DNA from: Thermoanaerobaculum sp. | GTDB taxonomy: Bacteria; Acidobacteriota; Thermoanaerobaculia; Multivoradales; UBA5704 | Direction: 5' to 3' | Assembly: GCA_021154885.1 (NCBI GenBank) | Contig: JAJKHS010000013.1 | Location: 1-64,000, forward strand | Length of the DNA: 64,000 nucleotides | Part shown: in pieces, positions 1 through 8,268 of the stretch | Numbering within the stretch: the stretch's first letter is position 1 | How the letters are laid out: each line of letters opens with the position of its first letter | Made by a program: the position numbers and the translations under genes | Notes under the pieces: model-generated | The model's input: only the letters and a program-made list of their open reading frames with translations | What the model was told of the DNA's origin: nothing | Database searches by the model: none

Positions 1-145
1 ATCACCCCGGCCCTCTTCTCCCGCCCCCTCCCAACCCCCCTCCCCGGGAGAAGAGGGAGACCAGCAAGACGGCTCCAACCGGGTTCCCCTCTCCCGGGGA
101 GCATGGGCGGGAGAGGGGACAGGGGTGAGGGCCCTCGGGTGGGGG
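1..145. repeat. GC-rich interspersed repeat, copy 1 (inside a gene)
   Basis: This stretch is rich in CCCCTCTCCCGGG and GGGCGGGAGAAGAGGG blocks and ends in ACAGGGGTGAGGGCCC. The same arrangement recurs at 59016-59164 and 61248-61612, and partly at 53098-53293. Here it is read in frame within the glycosyltransferase on the minus strand. No transposase gene accompanies any copy. Confidence 0.75.
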
Positions 146-735
146 CGCTCTGAGGCCAAGCTCAGGTGGTGCGGAACGGTTGCGACGCGCGCCAGCGGAC
201 GGCTCGCCAGCACCCGGTCGAGGGTGAACCCGTTGTGGACGATGATCCCCAGGCTCGCGTCCACCACCCGCTCGAACAGGGGATAGCTCCACGGATCGAG
301 CGGCACGCCCGTGGCGACGCACCGCCGCGCCGCGGCCTCGCCGGTGCGGCCGTAGGCGTAGCGCATCTCCTGCACGTATTCGTCCGGGCGGCCGGCGTGG
401 AGGGTCAGCTCCCGCACCATGTGGTGGATCAGGTACTCGTGAAGCACCACAACGCCAGGGTTCTCCAGCAGGGTCCGGTAAATCGAGGCGTGGTAGTCGG
501 GGTTGTTTCCGAGCTGATATAGGACGACGTCGAACCGTCCCTCCGCCAGCAGACGGGGCAGAGCCCGGTGCCCGTGGACGGCGAAGCTCCCGGCGAGGGC
601 CGGATCGGGGCGGAGCCCCTCGTCCACGATCAGCTCGACCTCGCACTCCTCTGCCAGGTACGGCAGCAGCTCGGCGCTGTAGTCGGCGATCCCCGACTTC
701 ATCGGTGGCAGGGGGCTGAAGAAGGCGACGCGCAT
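1..735 (-). CDS. Glycosyltransferase family 4, N-terminal part (runs off window)
   Basis: The reading frame opens at the ATG at 735 on the minus strand and stays open to base 1, so the C-terminus lies outside the window. The start MRVAFFSPLPPMKSGIADYS is typical of the N-terminal Rossmann domain of GT4 glycosyltransferases, which transfer sugars from nucleotide-activated donors. Later segments also fit GT4: VVLYQLGNNPDYH, VVLHEYLIHH, and the inter-domain stretch IIVHNGFTLDRVL...VATVPHH. About residue 197 onward (bases below about 146) the frame runs into a GC-rich repeat that occurs elsewhere in the window in intergenic DNA. The protein is therefore either interrupted there or carries the repeat as an in-frame insertion. 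It is the outermost member of the polysaccharide locus. Family assignment is firm; whether the gene is functional is unknown. Confidence 0.8.
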   Translation of the reverse strand, partial: MRVAFFSPLPPMKSGIADYSAELLPYLAEECEVELIVDEGLRPDPALAGSFAVHGHRALPRLLAEGRFDVVLYQLGNNPDYHASIYRTLLENPGVVVLHEYLIHHMVRELTLHAGRPDEYVQEMRYAYGRTGEAAARRCVATGVPLDPWSYPLFERVVDASLGIIVHNGFTLDRVLASRPLARVATVPHHLSLASERPHPRALTPVPSPAHAPRERGTRLEPSCWSPSSPGEGGWEGAGEEGRGD

Positions 736-770
736 GGGGGGATTGTAGTCCGCGGTCTCCCCTCAGGACC

Positions 771-818
771 GCGACCAGCATTATGCAGAACAGCATTATG
801 CTGGTCCGCATAATGTCG
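771..818. repeat. Intergenic inverted repeats around CATTATGC
   Basis: GACCAGCAT is matched by ATGCTGGTC a few bases downstream, and CATTATGC / GCATAATG occurs as an outer pair. The element sits between the stop of the 131-residue protein and the start of the partial glycosyltransferase. It could form a hairpin in RNA of either strand. No function is assigned. Confidence 0.5.
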
Positions 819-829
819 CGAAGTCGGTC

Positions 830-1225
830 TCAGTGGTCCACCGCCAGATACCACCGCGCCCCGGCCCTCTCCGCCTCGGCGAGGATGCGCTCCATGTCGC
901 CCAGATCTTCGAGCACGGCGGAGCGTGCCTGGTCCCGCAGGGCCTCGCGCAGGGCGCGGATCGTGGCCAGGCCGTCGGTCGGCGGGAACCAGGCCTCCGT
1001 GGTGGAGGGCTCCCGGCCGTCCAGGTCCCCGAAGTCGTCGAGATCATCCAGGGGATCGGCGACGTCGAGCGGGTCGACGCTGTAGAACGACCAGAGGTCA
1101 CGCACGCCCAGACGCTCGCAGTGGGCGGTGACCACCTCCTCGGCAGCGGCGAGCGCCTTGCCGTTCATGAACGTATCGAGACCCGGAACCTCGCGATCCA
1201 GAACGATGTAAAGAGCCGAACTCAT
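830..1225 (-). CDS. Hypothetical protein, acidic, 131 aa
   Basis: I do not recognise this family. The ATG at 1225 is chosen because a GGAGGAG box lies just upstream; longer in-frame starts have no ribosome-binding site. The protein begins MSSALYIVLDREVPGLDTF and has an acidic middle (DPLDVADPLDDLDDFGDLD). The C-terminal half looks helical, with LATIRALREALRDQARSAVLEDL followed by ERILAEAERAGARWYLAVDH. There is no signal peptide or membrane segment, so it is probably cytosolic. It lies downstream of a broken addiction-module gene on the same strand. It could be an immunity-type or unknown accessory protein, but the sequence alone does not decide this. Confidence 0.7.
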   Translation of the reverse strand: MSSALYIVLDREVPGLDTFMNGKALAAAEEVVTAHCERLGVRDLWSFYSVDPLDVADPLDDLDDFGDLDGREPSTTEAWFPPTDGLATIRALREALRDQARSAVLEDLGDMERILAEAERAGARWYLAVDH

Positions 1226-1292
1226 GGGGACTCCTCCTCGGTGTTGGCCGCTCCAGGGATACGAGGGATTGTAGGGCCAGCCCCGCAGGCGG

Positions 1293-1449
1293 TCAACGCG
1301 TACGGCGCTGGCGCAGCTTTTCCAAGATCTCATCGCGGACCTCGTCCCAAGGTCTACTTTCGGGAGGGCTTGGCGCGATGGGACTTCAGGCGCTCCTCTA
1401 TTATCTTTCGATGCCAATCGGGTATCGGAACAGATTCCTCGTCAGCCAT
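1293..1449 (-). pseudogene. Frameshifted addiction-module (antitoxin-like) protein
   Basis: From the ATG at 1449 the first frame reads IPDWHRKIIEERLKSHRAKP and stops at 1354. The neighbouring frame continues with PWDEVRDEILEKLRQRR and stops at 1293. Joined, the two pieces match the usual plan of small addiction-module proteins: an I-P-x-W-H...ERL helix followed by PW(E/D)EV...ILEKLR. A single indel near 1354-1362 therefore separates the halves. No RelE-type toxin follows. The start overlaps the end of the upstream glycosyltransferase gene by 8 bp. Confidence 0.6.
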
Positions 1450-2506
1450 TGCTTGATCCCCCTACCCCCGTCAACTTCTCAATCACCCGATCCCAAGTAA
1501 TCTCCCGCACCTTCTCCTGACCGGCGAGCCCCATCGCGCGGGTCATCTCGCGATCGCGATACAGGGCGTCGATCCGCGCGCCGATCTCCCTCGGAGAGTC
1601 CGGCGGGCAGACGTAGCCGTTGCGGCCGTCTTCCACGAACTCCAGGACACCGCCGGCGTCCGCGGTGGTGATCACCGGCTTGGCCGCTTTATAGGCTTCG
1701 ACGGTGACGTAGCCGTAGTCCTCGTCGTAGGGCGCGTAGCAGACGCCCAGGCAGTTGGCGTAGTGCTCGACGACGTCGCAGTCCTTCACCCAGCCGAGGA
1801 GCTCGACTTTCTCCTGGAGGCCGAGACGGGCGATCAGATCGGTCAGCGCCTCCCGCTCGGGGCCGGTGCCGGCGATCTTGCAGCGCACGGGGGTCTCGGT
1901 GTGCTTCATTGCCCGGACGAGGAGATCGAAACGCTTCAGCGGATCGAGACGGCCGACGGTGAAGACATAGTCGCCCGACGGGCCGGGGTGAACCAGGGCA
2001 TCGAGCTTCGGCGGCGGATAGAGCACCTCCGCCTCCACGCCGTTGTTGCGACGCAGACGGTCCGCCACGTTGCCGGAGATCGTGTAGACGGTGCGCGCTT
2101 CGGAGAGGGTGCGGCGGTCCATGGCGCGGATCATCTCCAGCACCTTGGCGTCCCGCGGCTGGCGGTCCGTGAAGTCGCTGTAGCGTGTGCCCAACAGGTC
2201 GTACGCCTGGCGGAGCTGGTGGATGAGCCAGACGACTTTATTGGGGTGCTTGATCAGATAGGACGGAAAACGCGTGGCGATCACGAGGTCGATCCGCTGG
2301 CCGCCCGCCTCGTCGAGGTTCACCAGCCGCCAGGCGAGGCTCCCCTTGAGCAACTCGACTCGCGAAGGCCAGTTGAAAGGAATGGCCGCCACGTCCACCT
2401 CGAAGCCGCGGGCCTTCAGTTCGTCGCGCAGAGAATCGACCAGCATCTCGGCGCCGCCGTGGGCGAAGGGCACCTGGGTGGCGCAGATGACGATGCGCGG
2501 TTTCAC
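1442..2506 (-). CDS. Glycosyltransferase family 4, 354 aa
   Basis: This is a retaining GT-B glycosyltransferase, expected at the cytoplasmic face of the membrane in polysaccharide assembly. The N-terminal Rossmann domain opens with IVICATQVPFAHGGAE. The C-terminal donor-binding domain starts near residue 175 with FTVGRLDPLKRFDLLVRA and includes IAGTGPEREAL, VELLGWV and the Glu-containing segment YGYVTVEAYKAAKPVITT, ending in DGRNGYVCPP. The start is GTG at 2506 and overlaps the previous stop in a GTGA motif, which indicates translational coupling to the 145-residue gene upstream. Sugar specificity cannot be read from the sequence. Confidence 0.9.
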   Translation of the reverse strand: MKPRIVICATQVPFAHGGAEMLVDSLRDELKARGFEVDVAAIPFNWPSRVELLKGSLAWRLVNLDEAGGQRIDLVIATRFPSYLIKHPNKVVWLIHQLRQAYDLLGTRYSDFTDRQPRDAKVLEMIRAMDRRTLSEARTVYTISGNVADRLRRNNGVEAEVLYPPPKLDALVHPGPSGDYVFTVGRLDPLKRFDLLVRAMKHTETPVRCKIAGTGPEREALTDLIARLGLQEKVELLGWVKDCDVVEHYANCLGVCYAPYDEDYGYVTVEAYKAAKPVITTADAGGVLEFVEDGRNGYVCPPDSPREIGARIDALYRDREMTRAMGLAGQEKVREITWDRVIEKLTGVGGSSNG

Positions 2507-2940
2507 ACGCCGTCCCCGCCGCAGTCTGTTTCCTCCAGCCGCTGCTCCAGGGCCTCGAGGCGTGCCGAGACCTGCCGCAACTCGCGCGCCGTGCGGTCGT
2601 TGGCCTCCACCAGGTCTTCAATAAGCCGCGCCGCGGCCTGGTTGAAGCCGTTCTGCTGCTCCAGCACCGGCCGCAGGAACCACTTGAGGAAGACGTGGAA
2701 GAACGCCTTGCGAACGAAGACGATGAGCCGCCCCCAGCGCGGCCGGTGGGAAAAGGCCACCGGCTCCTGGACGTACTCGCGCGCCTTCAGGGCGAGCAGG
2801 CCGTTGCGGGTCTCCTCGCCGCCGGCCGCCAGGGTGGTGGACTCGGCCCGGCGCTGCCGCACGCCGGAGCGGACCTTCTGGAGCACCTCGGCGACGCGGA
2901 GGTCGTCGGGCGCCGGAGGGGACGGGGAGTCGGAGGGCAT
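2503..2940 (-). CDS. Hypothetical coiled-coil protein of the glycan locus, 145 aa
   Basis: The N-terminus is Pro/Ser-rich. A hydrophobic-aromatic segment near residues 75-93 (GRLIVFVRKAFFHVFLKWF) could associate with the membrane. The C-terminal third is a predicted coiled coil (ARLIEDLVEANDRTARELRQ continuing to about residue 137). Proteins of this shape often precede GT4 genes in polysaccharide clusters, where they may hold enzymes at the membrane; that role is inference. The gene overlaps the downstream glycosyltransferase by 4 bp and is divergent from the GT4 gene that starts at 2969. Confidence 0.75.
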   Translation of the reverse strand: MPSDSPSPPAPDDLRVAEVLQKVRSGVRQRRAESTTLAAGGEETRNGLLALKAREYVQEPVAFSHRPRWGRLIVFVRKAFFHVFLKWFLRPVLEQQNGFNQAAARLIEDLVEANDRTARELRQVSARLEALEQRLEETDCGGDGV

Positions 2941-2968
2941 CGGGGGTCAACGATACACTCTTCCCCGC

Positions 2969-4261
2969 ATGGCCGAGAAACCCCGCGCCGTCCTCCGCGC
3001 CGTCCTGCGCTTCGGCTCGCCCCGCCGGCTGCGGCGGACGTGGGCCTGGCTGCGGGGGATCGCGGCGGAGGTCCGCCGCCGCCGGGCGGAGCCGCGGCTG
3101 ACGGTGGCGGTGGACGTCAACTCCTTCTACGAGCCGCTCACGGGGGTGGGCTGGTACCTCCACCAGATCCTCGTCCACCTCGCGGGGAGAGACGACATCC
3201 GCCTGCGCCTCTACGGCCAGAGCCTGGTGGAGGGGGACCCGGGGGCGCCGCGGCCGGTGGTGGACTTCCCCGCCGGTCCGGCCGTCGAGAGGGTGGTCTA
3301 CGACGCGCCGGACGGACTGGTGATCCCACCCTGGCGGGCCCGGCAGGTGCTCCGCCGCCTCGCCCCGCTGCTGGCAGCGGCGGATGGCAACCAGGTCCTC
3401 TTCGCCCCCAACTATCTCTTTCCCTCGCTCTTCCGGCTGGCCCGGGGCGCGCGGGTGGCCACCATTCACGATCTCGGAGTACGGAAGGTGCCCTGGGCCG
3501 TGCGCCCCGATTCGGGGGAGGCGTTGCTCGAGCGGCTGGACCGGACGCTCTTCGAAGCGGACCTCCTCCTCACCCCCAGCGAAGCCGTGCGCCAGGAGCT
3601 GATCGAGATGGGGGTCGCGCCGGGCCGGGTGCGGGCCATCCACCACGGCACGGGGCTGGTGGCGGAGGGCGAAGCGACGACGACGCCCGCACGGACTCCC
3701 CCCCGCTACGCCCTCCACGTGGGCACGGTGGAGCCGCGGAAGAACGTCTCGACTCTCCTCGCCGCCTGGCGGTTGCTGCGCCTGCGCCGGGCCGAGCCGC
3801 CGCCGCTGGTGCTCTGCGGCGGCTTCGGCTGGCAGGCGGAGGCGGCGCGGCGGGAGATCGGCGCGGCCGAGGCCGAGGGGTGGCTCGTCCATCTCGGCTA
3901 CGTGAGCGCGGAGGAGCTGGCGGCTCTCTACCGCGGAGCCGAGATGGTGGCCCTACCCTCCTTCTACGAAGGCTTCGGCCTGCCGGCCGTCGAGGCCCTG
4001 CGGGCAGGCGCGCCGCTGGTGGCGAGCGATCTGCCGGTGCTGCGGGAGGTGGCGGGCGACGCGGCCCTCTACGCCCCGCCGGACCGGCCCGACCTGTGGG
4101 CGGACCGCGCCGGCGAGCTGCTGGTGGATGACGGTTTGCGAGAAGAGCTTCGCCGCCGCGGGCGGGAGCGCGCGCGCCTCTTCGACTGGGGGCAGGCGGC
4201 GGCGGAGACGGCGCGGGCCTTTCGCGCGGCGGCTGACCCGCCCCTACCCGAAGCTTTGTGA
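2969..4261 (+). CDS. Glycosyltransferase family 4, 430 aa
   Basis: The open frame extends far upstream, but the plausible start is the ATG at 2969 (MAEKPRAVLRAVLRFG), which opens a basic N-terminal helix before the Rossmann domain (LTVAVDVNSFYEPLTGVGWY). Hallmarks are ATIHDLGVRKVPWAV, LLTPSEAVRQELIEMGV, the linker to the second domain ALHVGTVEPRKNVSTLLAAW, and the donor-site segment ALPSFYEGFGLPAVEALRAG. It therefore resembles the mannosyl- and rhamnosyltransferase subgroup that starts with a GVG(W/R)Y loop. It is followed after 12 bp by a membrane protein gene on the same strand. The acceptor and donor sugars are unknown. Confidence 0.9.
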   Translation: MAEKPRAVLRAVLRFGSPRRLRRTWAWLRGIAAEVRRRRAEPRLTVAVDVNSFYEPLTGVGWYLHQILVHLAGRDDIRLRLYGQSLVEGDPGAPRPVVDFPAGPAVERVVYDAPDGLVIPPWRARQVLRRLAPLLAAADGNQVLFAPNYLFPSLFRLARGARVATIHDLGVRKVPWAVRPDSGEALLERLDRTLFEADLLLTPSEAVRQELIEMGVAPGRVRAIHHGTGLVAEGEATTTPARTPPRYALHVGTVEPRKNVSTLLAAWRLLRLRRAEPPPLVLCGGFGWQAEAARREIGAAEAEGWLVHLGYVSAEELAALYRGAEMVALPSFYEGFGLPAVEALRAGAPLVASDLPVLREVAGDAALYAPPDRPDLWADRAGELLVDDGLREELRRRGRERARLFDWGQAAAETARAFRAAADPPLPEAL

Positions 4262-4273
4262 AACACTTCCTCA

Positions 4274-6508
4274 ATGCGATCGGCCGCCCTCGCCACACTC
4301 GCGACCGCCGCCGTCCTCATCGCCGGAGCGCTGATTCCAGGGCCTCCCCGCGCCCTCCAGATCCTGGTGGCGTTCGCGATGCTCGGCGCCCTGGGAGCCG
4401 CGGGCGACCGGCTGGCCCGCTGGCTTGTCCCGGATTTCGGGCTGCTGTCGCGGGCCGTGGCCGCGTTCACCTTCGCCGTGGCGCTGGCCGTGGTGCCCGC
4501 CACCTGGATGGGGCACTGCGGAGTGATGCGGCCGGCGCCATTCCTGCTCTGGACCGCCGCGGCGCTCCTGCTCAGCCGGCTGCTGCCGGCGAGGACCGGG
4601 GAAGGGCCGAGCGAGGCTCCAGCCATCCTCAACCGATGGGACCACTGGGGCCGCGCCGAGTGGGCGCTGCTCCTCGCCGCCACGGGAGCCGTCGCCCTGG
4701 TCGGCGTCAAGTCCATGTTCCACTACCGCTGGGCACCGGTGGGGCTGGGACCGGACGACGAGTCCTACCACCTCGCGGCCATGGCCGTCTGGCACCGGTT
4801 CGGCGACCTGCGGATGATCAAGTTTTCGATGGGGGACACCAGCACGACCTTCTATCCCGTCGGCGGCGAGGTCTGGTCGTGGGTGCTGCTGGCGCCGTTC
4901 CGGGACAGCGACGTCCTCGCCCGCTGGGCCCAGCTTCCGTTCGCCGTCTTCTCGCTCGTGGCCACCGCGGCCATCGGCCGGCGCCTCGGGCTCTCGCCGC
5001 GGTCCGCCGTGCTGGGAGCGCTCCTCTTCGCCGCGATCCGGCGGGCGTTCCCCGTCCTGGCGCTGACGGCCGGCAACGATCACAGCGCGTCCTTCTTCAC
5101 CCTGGCGGCGATCGACGGCACCCTGGCGCTCGCCGCCCAGCCGGCGGCCGGGGTGGCGGTCTATGCGGGCGCGGCCCTGGGGCTGCTCCTGGGCACCAAG
5201 TACACCGGCCTCCTCTTCGCTCCGGTAATCCTCGGCCTGCTCGCCCTGGCCGGCCTGATCGCCAGACTGCGCGCCTCGCCGGGTGAACGGCTCCCCGTCC
5301 GCACCCTGACGGGGATCGCTGTCCTCCTGGCTGTGTCGGCCGCCGTGGCAGGCGGCTACACCTACCTGCGCAACTGGGTGACGACGGGCAATCCCATCTT
5401 CCCCGCGCCGGTGAGCCTCTTCGGACTGCAGATCTTCCCCGGCTGGGAGGGGGCGACGCTGGCGTCGCGGCGCAACGCTCCCGAGTTCCAGATCGACGTC
5501 TGGAGCTTCCTGCTCCGGCGGACGGACCTCCTCGGCTCGTTCTTCCCCTACACCATGCTGCCCGCGGCGCTGGCGGCGCCGCTGGTGGCGCTCTGGCGGC
5601 GGGCATGGCGGGACGCCCTGGTGCTGATCCTGCCCGTGGTCTTCTTCCTCGAGTTCCTCTACCTGATGCACGATCACCGGGACATGCGCTACTTCCTCCC
5701 CGGGGTGGCGCTGGCGGCGATGGCCTTCGCCTGGCTGCTGGAGCAGGCCGGCCCCAGGGCCTCGGCCCTGCGCATCCTCCTGCTCCTGGCGCTGACCTTC
5801 CACGTCACCCGCAAGCTCGACCGCAGCGGCGCCCTGGAGGCGGCGGTGGCGCTCGCGCTGATCGGCCTGGGGTGGGCGGCTGTCCGCTGGGGACCGCGGC
5901 TGGCGGCGGCCCTGGCCCGGCCCGCCGCGCGGCCATGGCTGGCGGCGGGTACCGCGGCGGCGGTCGCCGTGGCGGCCCTCCCCCTGGGGGCCGCGGTGAC
6001 GAAGTACCAGGCGGTCAAGCTCACTCAGCGGCCGCCGGCCTTCGCCCTGGAACGGATGGCGGGACCGGACGGCGCGGCGGTGGCGTACGCCGGCCTCAAC
6101 AAGCCGTACCTGTTTTTCGGCAGCCGGCTGCAGAACGACCTCCGCATCGTTCCCAGGAAGGGCGAGCTGGAATCCCAGTACTACCAGTGGGGCGGAACGG
6201 TGGAGTTCCCCTTCGCGTTCGAGGAAGACGACTATCTCCGCTGGCGGCGACGCCTGGAGTGGCTGGGCATCGACTTCGTGGTGATCCACCGCTCACCCTC
6301 GGAGGATCCGGAGCGGGCCTGGATGGTGGGGCGTCCGCGAGCGTTCAGGCTGGAGTACTTCGACCCCGCAACCGAGATCTGGCGAGTCGTGCCCGCGCAG
6401 GAGAGAGCCCTGCGGCGCCACGGAGAAGGCTCGCCAGAGCCAGGGACAGGAGGAGAAGGAGCGGCACCGACGCCTGGACGAGGAAGCGGTTCCAACTCGT
6501 CCGGATGA
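4274..6508 (+). CDS. Large polytopic membrane protein, glycosyltransferase-like, 744 aa
   Basis: There are many hydrophobic segments (for example TLATAAVLIAGALIPG near the start, and several between residues 270 and 560) and a large loop containing GPDDESYHLAAMAVWHRFG. This acidic loop after the early membrane segments resembles the first periplasmic loop of GT-C enzymes such as ArnT/PMT. A role as a polyprenyl-sugar-dependent transferase or glycan-modifying enzyme is likely, but the family is not pinned down. The C-terminal soluble part contains YAGLNKPYLFFGSRLQ and WRRRLEWLGIDFVVIHRSPS. The last roughly 36 codons overlap the convergent gene at 6345-7790, and recognisable protein character ends near IWRVVP. 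Confidence 0.75.
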   Translation: MRSAALATLATAAVLIAGALIPGPPRALQILVAFAMLGALGAAGDRLARWLVPDFGLLSRAVAAFTFAVALAVVPATWMGHCGVMRPAPFLLWTAAALLLSRLLPARTGEGPSEAPAILNRWDHWGRAEWALLLAATGAVALVGVKSMFHYRWAPVGLGPDDESYHLAAMAVWHRFGDLRMIKFSMGDTSTTFYPVGGEVWSWVLLAPFRDSDVLARWAQLPFAVFSLVATAAIGRRLGLSPRSAVLGALLFAAIRRAFPVLALTAGNDHSASFFTLAAIDGTLALAAQPAAGVAVYAGAALGLLLGTKYTGLLFAPVILGLLALAGLIARLRASPGERLPVRTLTGIAVLLAVSAAVAGGYTYLRNWVTTGNPIFPAPVSLFGLQIFPGWEGATLASRRNAPEFQIDVWSFLLRRTDLLGSFFPYTMLPAALAAPLVALWRRAWRDALVLILPVVFFLEFLYLMHDHRDMRYFLPGVALAAMAFAWLLEQAGPRASALRILLLLALTFHVTRKLDRSGALEAAVALALIGLGWAAVRWGPRLAAALARPAARPWLAAGTAAAVAVAALPLGAAVTKYQAVKLTQRPPAFALERMAGPDGAAVAYAGLNKPYLFFGSRLQNDLRIVPRKGELESQYYQWGGTVEFPFAFEEDDYLRWRRRLEWLGIDFVVIHRSPSEDPERAWMVGRPRAFRLEYFDPATEIWRVVPAQERALRRHGEGSPEPGTGGEGAAPTPGRGSGSNSSG

Positions 6509-7790
6509 TGAATTCCGGGGTCAGGCTGATCGTGTAGGAGATCCAGGCGATTCCCAGAGGAGCGGCGGCAGCGAGCAGCAGGGGGAGGGTGGCGCGCCGC
6601 CGCAGGCCCCGCCAGCCGGCGGCCAGCACCAGGGGCACCGTCCACCAGAAGATCCCCCATTCCGTGAAGCTCTTCATCTCGACGCCGGCCCTGGCCGCGA
6701 TCCGCGGCGCGCGGGTGAGGAGCCCCGGCCACAGCAGGGACCAGGAGACGATCTTCTCGTAGCTCTCGAAGCGCTCGGGAATGCCGGCCCGCCAGGAGAA
6801 GAGCAGCACCAGGGCGAGGACGAGCGGCAGGGCCGCCAGGGCGAGCGGTCGCCAATGACGCCGACATCGTCGCCAGCGCGAGAAGGAATAGAGACCGGCG
6901 AAGACGAACGCCGCCGGAGCGAGCGCCGCGCCTTCGGCCTTGGCGAGGGCGGCAGCCGCCAGGAGGATGCCCGCCGCGAGACCCGCCGAGGGGCGCAGCC
7001 GCGGCGCCAGGAGGAGCGCGAGGCCGCCCCCATAGAAGCACGCCAGCGGCAGGTCGCTGTAGGCGGAGATCGCGCCGCCCGACAGCTCGAAGGCCGGGCA
7101 GGGGAGCAGGGCGGCGGCCAGCGTCGTCCAGCCGGCGGCGGCGCGCCCCGCGAGCTCCCGCGCGCCGCCATAGACCACCAGCAGCCAGACGGGAAAGAAG
7201 GCGGCGTACAGCGGCCGGAAGGCGGGGTCGTCCCAGTCCGCCCGCGTCGTCTCCAGCACGGCCACCTGCGCCACCGGCAGCAGCAGCGGGTACCAGGGGT
7301 GGGTGATGTACCAACCCTTCCGCGTCAGCACGCTCGCATCGACCGTCCCCTCGTGGCGCACGTAGCGGGCCTGGGCGGCCCAGGTCATCCAGCCGTCCCA
7401 GTCGAGCACGGGTTGGGTGAGGGCCTCGCAGAGGACGGCGAGGGAGATCACGGCGCAGACCGCCACCACCGCCCACTCCCAGAGCCTCAGCGCATGCACC
7501 GGAGCAGCCAGAGACCGTAGATGACGGCGGCGCAACCACGAGACCACTCCCGCCGCCACCGGTGCACCGGCCACGGCCAGGATGGCGGGAGGGCGTAGGG
7601 GCACGGCGAGGAGGTGGGAGAGGGCGTAGAGCATCCCGGCCGTCCAGGCGACGCCCAGCAGCCAGGCATAGGCGAGGTGACGGCCCGGCCGCAGAGCGCG
7701 TACTGCCGGGAGGATCTCGGCGAGACCGGCTCCCGGCACGGCGAAGAGCGCCACTCCCGCGAGGCCGGCGAGGGCCTCAGCGGCGACCAA
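6345..7790 (-). CDS. Polytopic membrane protein, cassette copy A, 481 aa
   Basis: About ten hydrophobic segments alternate with short loops. Conserved features are DWDGWMTWAAQARY and GWYITHPWYPLLLPVAQ, which look like the acidic and aromatic periplasmic loops of GT-C type glycosyltransferases. A second copy with the same architecture lies at 9518-10960. The start is TTG at 7790, overlapping the upstream 155-residue gene by 14 bp, exactly as in the second cassette. The C-terminus extends about 18 residues beyond where its paralogue ends, and this tail lies inside the convergent gene ending at 6508. The likely role is in cell-surface glycan synthesis; the substrate is unknown. Confidence 0.75.
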   Translation of the reverse strand: MVAAEALAGLAGVALFAVPGAGLAEILPAVRALRPGRHLAYAWLLGVAWTAGMLYALSHLLAVPLRPPAILAVAGAPVAAGVVSWLRRRHLRSLAAPVHALRLWEWAVVAVCAVISLAVLCEALTQPVLDWDGWMTWAAQARYVRHEGTVDASVLTRKGWYITHPWYPLLLPVAQVAVLETTRADWDDPAFRPLYAAFFPVWLLVVYGGARELAGRAAAGWTTLAAALLPCPAFELSGGAISAYSDLPLACFYGGGLALLLAPRLRPSAGLAAGILLAAAALAKAEGAALAPAAFVFAGLYSFSRWRRCRRHWRPLALAALPLVLALVLLFSWRAGIPERFESYEKIVSWSLLWPGLLTRAPRIAARAGVEMKSFTEWGIFWWTVPLVLAAGWRGLRRRATLPLLLAAAAPLGIAWISYTISLTPEFIIRTSWNRFLVQASVPLLLLLSLALASLLRGAAGLSPARARLARSRLRGRSTPA

Positions 7791-8244
7791 GCTTCCCCTT
7801 CAACCAGCGCGGGAGAGCGGAGCGGTCGACGAGCACCGGCGGCCTGCCAGGATAGGCGACGACCACCCAGCGCGGTCCGGCCGGGAGGCTGGCTACCCAC
7901 CGTGGCGACTCGACCACCTCGCTCAGCCGTCCCGCGAAGCGGGCCCGCCGCGGCGCGAGCTGATAGCGCAGGAAGAGCGTGGCCCCCTGCCGCTCCGCGC
8001 CGCCGTCGACGAGCAGGTACTCGCCGTCCGGCGGAACGGCGCGGCGGATCTCCTCCTCGGCGTCCACCCAGGCGGCGCCCAGCGCCCGGCGGCGGGCCTG
8101 GCGGGAGTCCTCCCCCAGCCGCGACGCGGCCTGGACGATCCGCACGCGGGCGTTTCTCCACGCCTGTGGAGTCGCCACCAGCAGAGCTACGGCGAACAAG
8201 GCCAGGATCGAGACCCGGAACAAGGCACCAGCGCGGGAGAGCAC
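7777..8244 (-). CDS. Membrane-anchored small protein, cassette copy A, 155 aa
   Basis: A single N-terminal hydrophobic helix (GALFRVSILALFAVALLVAT) is followed by a soluble domain facing the periplasm. Notable segments are DGEYLLVDGGAERQGATLFL, LRYQLAPRRARFAG and AGPRWVVVAYPGRPPVLVDR. The start is GTG at 8244. The gene is translationally coupled (14-bp overlap) to the polytopic membrane protein downstream and has a paralogue of identical length at 10947-11414. I do not know a named family; the fixed pairing suggests that the two proteins act as one unit. Confidence 0.7.
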   Translation of the reverse strand: MLSRAGALFRVSILALFAVALLVATPQAWRNARVRIVQAASRLGEDSRQARRRALGAAWVDAEEEIRRAVPPDGEYLLVDGGAERQGATLFLRYQLAPRRARFAGRLSEVVESPRWVASLPAGPRWVVVAYPGRPPVLVDRSALPRWLKGKLGRR

Positions 8245-8268
8245 GGCGGTACTCTACAATGCCGCGCC

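Noticed and set aside
2-811. 269-residue minus-strand frame at the left edge
   Set aside because: It is out of frame with the glycosyltransferase that starts at 735, and its translation is Arg/Pro-rich without family character.
1763-2968. Extension of the GT4 at 2969 to 832 residues
   Set aside because: The extra part is antisense to two genuine minus-strand genes.
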